The notes below the pieces were generated by a model, which saw nothing but the letters and a program-made list of their open reading frames with translations, searched no databases and was not told the origin of the DNA. The translations under genes and the position numbers were made by a program. Shown piece after piece: positions 1 to 7,726 of a stretch of 12,065 nt of DNA. Within the stretch, counting starts at the first letter, position 1; the number at the start of each line of letters is the position of its first letter. The stretch is from Podila epigama (taxonomy: Eukaryota; Mortierellomycota; Mortierellomycetes; Mortierellales; Mortierellaceae): positions 225-12,289 of the forward strand of contig JAAAVE010000104.1 in the NCBI GenBank assembly GCA_015679605.1. The letters run 5' to 3'.

Positions 1-99
1 AACTTTATCAAGAGACCGATGACCAGGAAACAGCTGACATTTTAAACGATGTTACATATCTTTTTGCGACCCCAATGTGAAAATAATAACAGGATATAG
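1..99 (+). other. 3' part of an intron of the ARL5-like gene
   Basis: The window opens inside an intron. No reading frame here matches the expected upstream part of an ARL5 protein, and the stretch ends in an acceptor (GATATAG, AG at 98-99) after a possible branch site (AATAATAAC, 82-90). The next exon starts in phase 1: its first two bases complete a glycine codon begun in an exon outside the window. Confidence 0.6.
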
Positions 100-680
100 G
101 TGGCCAAGAGTCTTTACGGTCGTCATGGAAGACGTATTATGTCAACACTAAAGCGGTCATTATGGTGATTGACAGTTCTGACAAGGAACGTCTTCATATT
201 TCAAAATCAGAGCTGCATACCATGATGGAGTCTGAGGTAAAAAAAAAAAAAAAAAATGACTTGAGCGGTTTATTGGATGGCTCACAACTCTATGAGACTC
301 AATTGACACAATTGCTTTCAATCTCAATATGTTATAGTCACTCAGGAACGCAAGTCTGTTGATATTTGCGAATAAACAGGATGTCAAAGGCGCGTTGAGT
401 GCAGCCAAGATATCAGAAGCATTGGCGTTAACGTCGCTCAAGGACAGGCAATGGCATATTCAGGCATGCTCAGCATTGACAGGGGATGGGTAAGTTTTTA
501 TATTTGTATTGGTTAAATGTTGAATGGTCCGCAAAGATTATGTCTGAATAATGTAGATATGAATGATTAATGGTTTCTTCTTTTTCTTCATGGTATCTTT
601 TATGATCATGGGCATGGACATGGACATTTAGTTTGTTTGAGGGCTTGGATTGGATTGTGTCCCAGATCGGATCCCATTAA
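100..680 (+). CDS. ARL5: ARL5-like small GTPase (ARF family), C-terminal three exons, 5'-partial
   Basis: This is a small GTP-binding protein of the ARF/ARL family. Animal ARL5 proteins act at the trans-Golgi network and help recruit the GARP tethering complex in endosome-to-Golgi transport. Exons are 100-236, 338-489 and 632-680, with phases 1, 0 and 2 at the three junctions. Joined, they give about 112 residues running without gaps from switch II ([10 protein letters not shown]) through the G4 motif (FANKQD) and the G5-like motif (CSALTGDG) to the C-terminus ([15 protein letters not shown], stop 678-680). That equals the length expected for this part of a family member of about 179 residues. 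The catalytic Gln of GGQ is present. The phrase [14 protein letters not shown] is typical of ARL5 rather than ARF1 or ARL1. The P-loop and N-terminal myristoylation site lie outside the window. The donor at 237 is GTAAAA followed by a long A run, so intron retention is possible and would add a premature stop. Confidence 0.92.
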
Positions 681-1238
681 TAGAAAACGGGGGACATGGG
701 CAGTGCGTTGGATACTCGTCTTTCAACTCTTCCTTCTGGAACGATGCATTGTTCCCCAACCACCAAACCACCGCCGCTACAACTCTTCTTTTTACACTCT
801 CGATAATAATACCACCCACCAACCTTGTGTACCCTCCATGTCAATGCTGGCTGCCATTCAAAGAAAGCGGCCATATTCAAACTATTCAACTTGAATTTGA
901 TATTTTTAAACCGCCGCTCACATGCCATTTTCTCGTGCACTCTATTTTTCACACTGTCACTTTTTTGACATTTAGTTTGACATTTTAAAATCCCTCATTT
1001 TCCCTCATCTTTCATGCCCTTTCCCCCCTCAAAAGTACTCAATCAATCTCAACGGCAAATCATCTTTCCTTTTTTTTCTTTTTCCAATCTACTTCAATTC
1101 ATTTTCAATCCAAATCCAATCTAATCCAATCCACTCTATCCATCCGATACAACCCATTCTTACAACCCATTCGAGTCATTGTCTGCCCGTCAGTTGAAAC
1201 ATTTTCACAAAGCACAATACATATTCTTTTTCTTGTAC
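681..1238. promoter_or_regulatory. Intergenic: ARL5 3' region and promoter/leader of the His-rich gene
   Basis: No gene is supported here. The first part should hold the ARL5 3' UTR; I see no canonical AATAAA. From about 980 the + strand becomes strongly C/T-rich, as expected for a fungal promoter and 5' leader. Three CCAAT pentamers lie at 1084-1088, 1116-1120 and 1126-1130, inside an AATCC-type low-complexity stretch, so they may be either CCAAT-factor sites or chance. The short reading frames on both strands have no recognisable protein character. Confidence 0.45.
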
Positions 1239-4203
1239 ATGGACGTTGTGCCAACATCAACAACCTCTTCGTCTCCCATTTCATCGCCCCATGGAATGCA
1301 TAATGTCGAAAACACGAGTACTGGAGCAACAAAACATGCCAGTGAATCCAGTATAGTCTCGAGCCAAGAGGGATCTCCCGGTGAAAAGCCAAGTAATAAC
1401 AACGTCAATAATAACAGTAGCAATAATACAGCGTCTCCTTCGACAAATGCTCCTTCAACGACAGCCATATCGCCAAGAACAGATGATTGTAAGGAAGGCC
1501 GCAGTACAGATGGCCTTGATGCCTTGGCAGCCGCTGCACTGAAGCCATCGAATGATGATTATTCACCTTCTCGGCACCCACATCAGCCTCAGCAACAACA
1601 CCCGCAACCGCAACATGAACAACAGCAGTATGAACAATACTCGCACCATCCTGTGCAAAAGTATCCTCAGCAGCAGCACCACCACCACCATCACCATCAA
1701 CACCAACAACAGCAACACCACAACCACAACCACAACCACCATATACACCCCAACCATGGCCATGATTTTGACCATGACCAGGACCACGACCACGACCATG
1801 ACCACAGCCAGACCAGACATCAGCATCATCAACACACCGTATTCCAGCGATATGATGGTCCTTCAGGTAGCGTGGTAGAGACACATTCACCTTCACACCG
1901 TGATCAATCGCCCAAGAATGCTGCCAACGGATCTCCGTCTCATCCTCTTCAATCATCGTCCATGCAGGATCATCCCACCAAAGTAACATATTATCCATGT
2001 GAATGTTATTTTTTTCGTCCCTCATAGGTTTATCTCTACTCAGTCTACGTGGAACATGACATCTTATCTTTTTTTTTTTCCTTTTTCTTTTTCCTCGTCT
2101 TTAATAGCCTTCACCAAGGTCCACAATGTCGATATCTTCGCTACTTGGTAATCCCCTTGCTGGAAGATGTACAAGAGCTTTATGTTACGACTGGATGTCA
2201 AAGATATACAGAGATTGAAAAGCAAACCTCAGTCATGTTTGTTAGTGGGATGATTTCATACTGACATCGAACCACTTTTTTTTTTTTGTCATGCTTGTAC
2301 AAGAAACCTCTCACTCGCATTCAGCCGACTCAGGAAACGCTCCTTCCCAACATGGACATCCCGGACTTGACCGTGAGAATGTGTCTGCGGCAGGATTAAC
2401 AGCAGGGTCTGTTGTTGAAGTTACTACCACGGCAGACATTGACACCAACGAACACTCTGGCCACGAACACCAGCATGCACCTCAAAAAGCACACTCGCAT
2501 CCACACCAATCGCCCCATGCACAAGCGCACCACACGCGACCACCATCGCCAGAGGGGACACGGTATCACCATCATCATCATCACCACGCGCCACATAACC
2601 ACACGCACGCCCATTCACCTCATGGACATACGCACGCACACCCTCATACCCACCCTCATACCCATGCCCATGCACATCATGCCCATGCTCATGCGCATAA
2701 ACATGTCGCTAATAATCACCACCCGCACCTGCATACCCATCCCCATCCCCATCCCCATCCCCACACTCACGCAGTCCCTCACTCGCACTTGCATAATCAT
2801 CATCACCATCACCCTGTGCATGCTCATACGACAGGCGCACTCACACATGGACATGCGCACACGCATACGCATCCACACGGACACCAACATAGCCATATGA
2901 GTCCTCAACATCATCGGCATCACCACCATCATCACCCACAGTACCACCATCAGCATCAGCACTTACACCACCATCACAATGCGTCAGGGGCACCGTCAGC
3001 CTTTTCGTACATGCCACGATCTCTTGGACTTGTAAGTATTCAAGATTATGTCTGTTTTATTGTTATTACCTCTGCGCAGCATTTTTTTTTTTGGTCCGCT
3101 CATTCACTTTGTTCACTGGACAAAACTTTTTTCCTTTGCGCCCGTATTTATGAATCTCTCTGTGTTCCTGTGAATTTTTTTAATAGAGTCTCAACCCCCG
3201 GTTAAAAGTCAATGCCACACAAGTCTACATCTCTTATCTGATCCAACTTGATCAAATGGTAACGTGACAAACTTTATCTTTCAGTGCTTTTGCGGGTTAC
3301 TTTTCTTTTTTCTTTTTACATACTTTATTCATTTGTTCATTTCTATAATGTTGCTGTATTCTTTTCTTCTAGCAACGAGCTCAGCATATGAAACGATCAT
3401 CGGAAAAGAGAAAATCACTTCAAGAGTCAACCATGACAGTGGATGGAAATACTAATGAACCAAAGGTGTCAGGAGCAACAGCTCTTGACCATAGACCTTT
3501 TGAACCTGTCCAAGAAAAGAGCTCTACTAGTGCCACCTGTGTAACCACTACAACAACAACAACAAAAACAACAACAACAGAAAATAAGTCAACAGAAATG
3601 TCAGTCGCACCCGTAGAGAGTGAGCGGGTAAAATCGGCAGGTCAGGAAAGTGATGCAGAGATGCAAGACGCGGAAGGGTCAGCCTCGAAAGAGGCGGTCA
3701 CCAGTAGCCCAACACTAACAGCGTCCTCCTCGCCACCTGTCGAGAGAACCCATCACCACCATCACCATCACCATGGCCACAGTGCACCCAACAAAGCAGA
3801 GGTACCCTTAGGAGGAGGAGGAGGAGGTAAAGCAGGAAACTCACAGTCTGTACATCGGCATCACACACTACATCACCACCATCCTCATCATCACCCATAC
3901 CATCCGAATCATCCTAACCACCAGCATCACTTTCACCATCACTCTCATGCAGGCGGAGGTATTACCAGCGGTGGTGGCACAAGCAACCACACACTTCACC
4001 ATGGCCCAAGTCATCACCATAACCATAGCCATAACCATGCACACCACAGCCATGCGCATAACCATGTTCATGCACCTCATGCCTCTCTTAACCATGCTCA
4101 TAACCATAGGCAAGCAGTACCGCACAATCATGCGCATAACAAGACGAATGGTCATGGACTTTCCATGACGCTTTCTCCTCCACCACAGCAGGATACTTCC
4201 TAG
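1239..4203 (+). CDS. Large histidine-rich protein, five exons (putative nuclear/metal-binding regulator)
   Basis: I do not recognise this as a named family. The proposed exons are 1239-1982, 2108-2147, 2304-3031, 3187-3258 and 3373-4203, totalling 2415 bases or 804 residues. Exon 1 gives a Ser/Asn-rich N-terminus, then a His/Gln/Asn/Asp-rich block (about residues 130-210, including repeated DH). Exon 2 is only 40 bases and reads PSPRSTMSISSLL, a short motif seen near the N-termini or middle of many fungal transcription regulators. Exon 3 is about 35% His by hand count, with long alternating HX runs (HTHAHPH type). Exon 4 encodes 24 residues (LNPRLKVNATQVYISYLIQL...) that look helical and ordered. 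Exon 5 begins QRAQHMKRSSEKRKS, which resembles a bipartite nuclear localisation signal, then Thr- and Ser-rich parts and a third His block with a glycine run. Nuclear localisation and Zn/Ni/Cu binding are inferences from composition. The start is the ATG at 1239; an upstream in-frame TTG is not credible. Exons 1 and 2 are the least certain join. Confidence 0.68.
1983..2107 (+). other. Intron 1 of the His-rich gene (proposed)
   Basis: The donor is GTAACA and the acceptor TTTAATAG, after a long pyrimidine tract. Splicing here in phase 0 turns an unconvincing read-through (poly-Phe, then stop) into PSPRSTMSISSLL. A competing acceptor, CTCATAG at 2027, would instead retain the T-run as coding sequence, which I consider less likely. 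Confidence 0.55.
2148..2303 (+). other. Intron 2 of the His-rich gene (proposed)
   Basis: The donor is G|GTAATC. A good branch site (TACTGAC, 2261-2267) and a T-run precede the acceptor ACAAG at 2303. Phase 1 splicing makes a GAA codon across the junction and joins SISSLL to ETSHSHSADSGN. The ATG at 2291, which would open the downstream frame on its own, falls inside this intron. Confidence 0.6.
2560..2985 (+). repeat. Tandem CAY-codon low-complexity tract encoding alternating His repeats
   Basis: The DNA is dominated by CAT/CAC codons alternating with ACN, GCN and CCN, including a fourfold CCCCAT-type repeat near 2740-2765. It encodes runs such as HTHAHPHTHPHTHAHAH. This is coding repeat sequence within exon 3 and is likely to vary in length between strains by slippage or unequal recombination (inference). 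Confidence 0.8.
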
Positions 4204-4319
4204 TCTGAACATTCTATGCATATCCATTCTACTGAATCATTTCTTTTTCTTTTTTATTTTTTTTTTATTTTTTTATTATTAGGCGCAAACATACAACATA
4301 ATAAAATATTTCTAATTGC
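4204..4319 (+). terminator. 3' UTR and poly(A) signal region of the His-rich gene
   Basis: A T-rich stretch follows the stop codon. A canonical AATAAA lies at 4300-4305, about 100 bases past the stop, where a fungal cleavage and polyadenylation signal would be expected. Confidence 0.5.
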
Positions 4320-4650
4320 ACGCGTCACGTAACCACAAAAATGCTTTTCATATTATTTTGTCGCCACCATCGCCAAGATGGTACTGCAAAGGGTGACTGT
4401 TCATTGGCAAGATGATTTTTCTCAGACACGATTTTTTTTTTTTCTCAGGCTCATGACGATTTTAACTTTATCGTCAACGGCCGTTCTCAACCTCCAAACA
4501 GGTGAATAACAACATCCTTTCATCATCCCGCATCCTTCCTTCATCCTTCCTTCATCTACTTGCTCAACCTCATCTAGTCTCTTCAACCTCATCTTTCAAC
4601 ATCCCATCCCCATCAACCTCATCCTAATTCCCATAAAATAAAATAAAAAA
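4320..4650 (+). promoter_or_regulatory. Promoter and C/T-rich leader of the asparagine-synthase-like gene
   Basis: Candidate sites, in order, are ACGCGT followed by CACGTAA (4320-4332), an inverted CCAAT (ATTGG, 4403-4407), a perfect 7-bp inverted repeat TGACGAT/ATCGTCA (4454-4460 and 4470-4476) and the abutting 10-bp palindrome AACGGCCGTT (4476-4485). From about 4515 the sequence is a CATCCTT/CAACCTCATC-rich leader, ending in an A-rich context just before the ATG (ATAAAAAA). The sites are read by eye; binding factors are not known. Confidence 0.45.
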
Positions 4651-5865
4651 ATGTCTACACCTGCAAAAGAACCCTTGCAGAGTCCTCCATCGACTCCATA
4701 TCACAGTGACCCTGAACGTGTCCAGCAGCTGCGCGAATTGCTCCTAAAGTCGATTGAAAAGTTGACGCCTTGCGATGGTATTCTCCTCTCGGGAGGTGTT
4801 GACACATCCATCCTGACCGAAGCAGCGTTTGCCGTCTACAACAGCAACAACAAGGACAAGGACAAGAACAAGGATGCCAGCGACGAAGAAGACAACCGTC
4901 CATTGAAGGGAGCTGTCACAGTGTTGTGTACAGATCAAGCGACCGATGAGTTTTATGCAGATCAGATCTCCAAGCGATGTGGATTGGATCAGACCGTCGT
5001 CAAGATCACACTCGATTCCGTTCTTCAAGAACTCGAGTTTTGTATCAAGACATTGGAGACATTTGACCCTATGGAGCTTCGGAACGGGATCGTGATTGCA
5101 CGTGGGTTATCGATTGCAAAGGCCAAAGGGTACAAAACCGTGATGACGGGTGATGGTGCAGATGAACTCTTTGCAGGTTATTCTTTCCTTCATAATATGT
5201 CTGCGGAACGACTTGCAGCTTATTCCGCCAAGTTGACAAAGACAATGCGGTTCTCGGCCGTGACGTTGGGTCGTGCGCTTGGGTTGGAGGTGAGACAGCC
5301 CTACTTGGACCCGGATCTGATCGCGTTCTCACAGGGATGCAGTCGTGAAGAAAAGATCAATTACCATGAACATACCCCTGAACGCGCTTGGCAAGATCGT
5401 TTGCAAGGACAGCAATTGCATGGAAAGTTCATTTTACGTGAAGCCTTTGAGAAGGAGGCGTTTTCGGCTTGGCGCAAGAAGGAACCGATTGAGGTTGGAT
5501 CAGGCACGACAGTCTTGCCAAAAATGTTCCAGACCACCATGACCCCAGAGGCCCTCGCGCAGGAGCAAGATCGCATCCTGCGAGAGGACGAGATCAAGAT
5601 CCGGGATGTGGAGCATCTAGAGTATTACAAGGTGTTCTTGAAGGTCTTTGGAAGGGATGTGAGTCAGTACCCCAAGAAGCTGGTCAGAGATGGAAGAGAT
5701 CCTTGCCCTGCCTGTGGCTTCAACTTGACGACCCCAGATCAGACATTCTGTGTTATCTGTGGACAGTGGCCTGCCCGTGTGCTTCCACCACCCGAAGTGC
5801 AAGCTGCTGAAGCGAAAGCCAAAGCTGAAGCTGAGAAAGCCGATGAGACCTCCAAAGTGATTTAA
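4651..5865 (+). CDS. Standalone asparagine-synthase-domain (PP-loop ATPase) protein with C-terminal zinc ribbon
   Basis: This is an intronless 404-residue protein related to the synthetase half of class B asparagine synthetase, which adenylates a carboxylate with ATP. It has the PP-loop SGGVDTS (residues 47-53), an acidic Lys/Asp-rich insert (about 66-83), the strongly conserved GDGADELFAGY (167-177) and RQPYLD (215-220). The usual N-terminal glutaminase domain with its Cys nucleophile is absent: only about 20 low-complexity residues precede the first helix. The protein may therefore use ammonia or a partner amidotransferase, or have another nucleophile. After the synthase fold, Cys352-X2-Cys355 and Cys367-X2-Cys370 form a likely zinc ribbon, followed by an Ala/Glu/Lys-rich tail. 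Archaea and bacteria have comparable short synthase-only proteins. The substrate is not deducible from sequence. It is not the ordinary full-length ASN1/ASN2 enzyme. The start has a strong A-rich context and is the first ATG after the leader. Confidence 0.88.
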   Translation: MSTPAKEPLQSPPSTPYHSDPERVQQLRELLLKSIEKLTPCDGILLSGGVDTSILTEAAFAVYNSNNKDKDKNKDASDEEDNRPLKGAVTVLCTDQATDEFYADQISKRCGLDQTVVKITLDSVLQELEFCIKTLETFDPMELRNGIVIARGLSIAKAKGYKTVMTGDGADELFAGYSFLHNMSAERLAAYSAKLTKTMRFSAVTLGRALGLEVRQPYLDPDLIAFSQGCSREEKINYHEHTPERAWQDRLQGQQLHGKFILREAFEKEAFSAWRKKEPIEVGSGTTVLPKMFQTTMTPEALAQEQDRILREDEIKIRDVEHLEYYKVFLKVFGRDVSQYPKKLVRDGRDPCPACGFNLTTPDQTFCVICGQWPARVLPPPEVQAAEAKAKAEAEKADETSKVI

Positions 5866-6060
5866 AAGGAAGTAGATATAACATTAATAATATTGATTGA
5901 TCATGGAGGGAGGAAGATGACATTAAAAAATATTGTTGCTATAAAGTGTTCTATCCAAGCAAGACGCGTATCATCATTTGATTTATTCCCTAGGCGAATT
6001 TTTTTTTGTTGATCATTTTTTTTTACGATATGAAGAAAGGATCGGGGTAGATGTATCTCA
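5866..6060 (+). terminator. 3' UTR region of the asparagine-synthase-like gene
   Basis: The sequence after the stop is A/T-rich. There is no AATAAA, but an ATTAAA variant at 5922-5927, about 57 bases past the stop, could direct polyadenylation. An ACGCGT hexamer at 5964-5969 is of unknown meaning. Confidence 0.35.
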
Positions 6061-6689
6061 GGGCATTCTGGTGGACATGATGGACAAAAAAAAACAACGA
6101 GATGAAGTTTTTGGTTCTTTTTTTTTTTGTCTTAATGTATCCTGGTAATGACAAGGATCGGAAGAGGGAGAGGAGGGGGGAAATGAGATCGGTGGGTGGG
6201 GTGCGGAAGGGGGGAAAGGGAGCACACTACTGTATATCTCCTCCAGGGACCAGAAGGGATGAACGGAAGAATATGCAAAAAAAAAAAAAAAAAAAAAAAT
6301 GGATACCATGGACAATACAAGAGGAGACAGATGAGAAGGGATAGAATGACTGAACCATGTGGTGGCAAGGAGAGACGACTGATGAACAAAAGGGGAAGAG
6401 GAACAGTGCGAAAGTGAAAAGATGAGAGCCAAGGTGCATATGATCATCATAGGAGAATGGCCATCCATGGTGGTGAGGTGTTGTTGCTTTTTGCTGAACT
6501 TGTGCTGTCAGCAAGAGGCAACAAACAAGTGCAAAAATGCGGGGTAAAAGGGGGTGATTGCCGCAAGGGGAGAAAAAAAAATCGGTGGTGGAGTGGAGGA
6601 AGAGGTTGTGGAGGGAACAAAGGATGGATATGAATGGATATGAATGGAGTGAGAGAAGCAAATGTACCGAAACGAGGTGAGATGAGGTG
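6061..6689. other. Purine-rich intergenic segment without a convincing gene
   Basis: The + strand is unusually G/A-rich (GGGAAAG, GGAGAGG and similar), so the complement is a pyrimidine-rich strand. It contains a 23-base A run (6277-6299), a GGATATGAAT duplication near 6625-6645 and GATGAGGTGA repeats near 6673-6693. Open frames on the - strand are Ser/Phe/Leu/His-rich translations of this composition and have no domain features. This would fit a C/T-rich leader of a leftward transcript (inference), but no coding end is visible. Confidence 0.35.
6277..6299 (+). repeat. Poly(A) homopolymer, 23 bases
   Basis: An uninterrupted run of A in the purine-rich intergenic segment. There is no target-site duplication or adjacent retroposed gene that I can see, so a simple homopolymer is preferred over a retrotransposon tail. 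Confidence 0.9.
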
Positions 6690-6729
6690 AGACTGCAAAG
6701 TGAGTGCAAGCAAGTGTCTTCACGCATGC

Positions 6730-6860
6730 ACACGCCACGCGTATTGTGCGGATGTGGAGCGTAGTCAAGGTGGCAAAGGCAGGGGTAGTGATTGGCTGTT
6801 GCCAGTGGATACCGAATTGGAGGACGAGACGCTATTGGCTGCTGCCTCTTTTTTCTTTTC
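6730..6860. promoter_or_regulatory. Candidate divergent promoter core: ACGCGT plus three inverted CCAAT boxes
   Basis: ACGCGT (6737-6742) is the core known in yeasts as the MBF/MCB cell-cycle element. It is followed by ATTGG at 6791-6795, 6816-6820 and 6834-6838. Two of these belong to near-identical 13-mers (ATTGGCTGTTGCC at 6791 and ATTGGCTGCTGCC at 6834), 43 bases apart. The cluster sits where strand composition switches from purine-rich to pyrimidine-rich. CCAAT boxes bind the heterotrimeric NF-Y/HAP complex in fungi and animals; promoter function here is an inference. Confidence 0.4.
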
Positions 6861-7083
6861 TTTTTCTTCTAGGTACAAAGATGTAGGCGTCGTGATGAAT
6901 AGAAAACACTATTCTCCAGTTCCAAGAAGAGTGACACCCTCACCGTGCATGGTCAATGGTTCATGTCCCTCTTTTCACAGTAGTTAGTTTCTATAGGAAT
7001 GCACATGGCCCACGTTTCTTTTCCTTGTTTTTTGTTTGTTTGTCTGTTTGTTTGGCAAATCATATTTTCAACAACATTGCAGT

Positions 7084-7139
7084 GCATGGCATCGCATGGG
7101 AAGAAATCGCATCGCCTCGCATGGCATCGCATGGCATCA
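7084..7139 (+). repeat. Imperfect tandem repeat of CGCATGGCAT-type units
   Basis: Units such as GCATGGCATC and TCGCATCGCC recur about six times in 56 bases. The unit contains the palindromic core CATG. It lies in noncoding DNA and no function is assignable. Confidence 0.7.
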
Positions 7140-7375
7140 ATGTGCTGATGATGTTGACAATTATCGTGACAAACATTGACTGTGGATCCCTTTTTTTCTC
7201 ATTTTCTAGTTTAGAAATGGATGGGTCTCTCCTCCAGTCAATGGCCCCTTTGGGGTTGTAAATATGCCATCCCTGAATGTATATTTCTCTCTGTCTCTCT
7301 CTTTTTCTTTTACTCACTCTCTATCCCATTTGGCATGGCCTGGCACATTCTGACTTGGATGCTTATTGCCTTTGC

Positions 7376-7407
7376 CCTGTCTTGTCCTGCCTTGTCTTGT
7401 CCTGCCC
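7376..7407 (+). repeat. Degenerate pentanucleotide repeat (CYTGY)
   Basis: Six consecutive pentamers (CCTGT, CTTGT, CCTGC, CTTGT, CTTGT, CCTGC) form a short minisatellite, including an internal 15-base periodicity. Confidence 0.7.
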
Positions 7408-7627
7408 TTTCCTGACCTACATTATCTCTCTTTCTCTCTCTCTTTCTATCTCTCCCTTTCTCCTTGTGGAGGCATTGAAGTACGTATTGATTGGATGAAT
7501 GGGATGGATGGGATGAACATGGACGCAGGGATGTGAGGATGTGAGGGATGATGGGCGAGGGCATGGCCTTTTTTTTGTGGTCCCTTTCTCTCTCTTCCTT
7601 CTGTCTCCATTCATCCACTTTCTCCTT

Positions 7628-7726
7628 CCATGACCTTGGCTAATGAACCATAGGCAATGAACCATGGTCCATGGATATGACAATGTCAATGATAATCACT
7701 CTTTCTTTTTTGCCATGACCTTGGCT
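7628..7726 (+). repeat. Exact 14-bp direct repeat CCATGACCTTGGCT
   Basis: Copies at 7628-7641 and 7713-7726 are identical. Between them AATGAACCAT also occurs twice (7642-7651 and 7656-7665). These could be protein-binding sites or remnants of local duplication. Confidence 0.65.

Noticed and set aside
162-362. A continuous 66-codon frame starting at an internal ATG of ARL5
   Set aside because: It reads through the intron and its A run; the spliced version matches ARL5 without gaps, while the read-through part matches nothing.
1405-2962. Long minus-strand and alternative-frame open frames opposite the His-rich exons
   Set aside because: They are complements or frame-shifted readings of CAY-repeat DNA (poly-Val/Met/Gly or Thr/Ile), with no normal protein composition.
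3187-3420. Resemblance of KVNATQ...EKRKSLQES to the NF-YA (HAP2) core
   Set aside because: Only scattered identities (VNAxQ and a basic ES-ending patch) and the conserved Arg/His spacing of NF-YA is absent.
6277-6299. 23-base A run as the tail of a retrotransposon or processed pseudogene
   Set aside because: No upstream gene-like or LINE-like sequence and no flanking target-site duplication; other homopolymers are common in the window.
6058-6768. Minus-strand frames of 80-168 codons in the purine-rich segment
   Set aside because: Phe/Ser/Leu/His-rich translations of a C/T-rich strand, overlapping in several frames, with poly-Phe from the A run and no domain motif.
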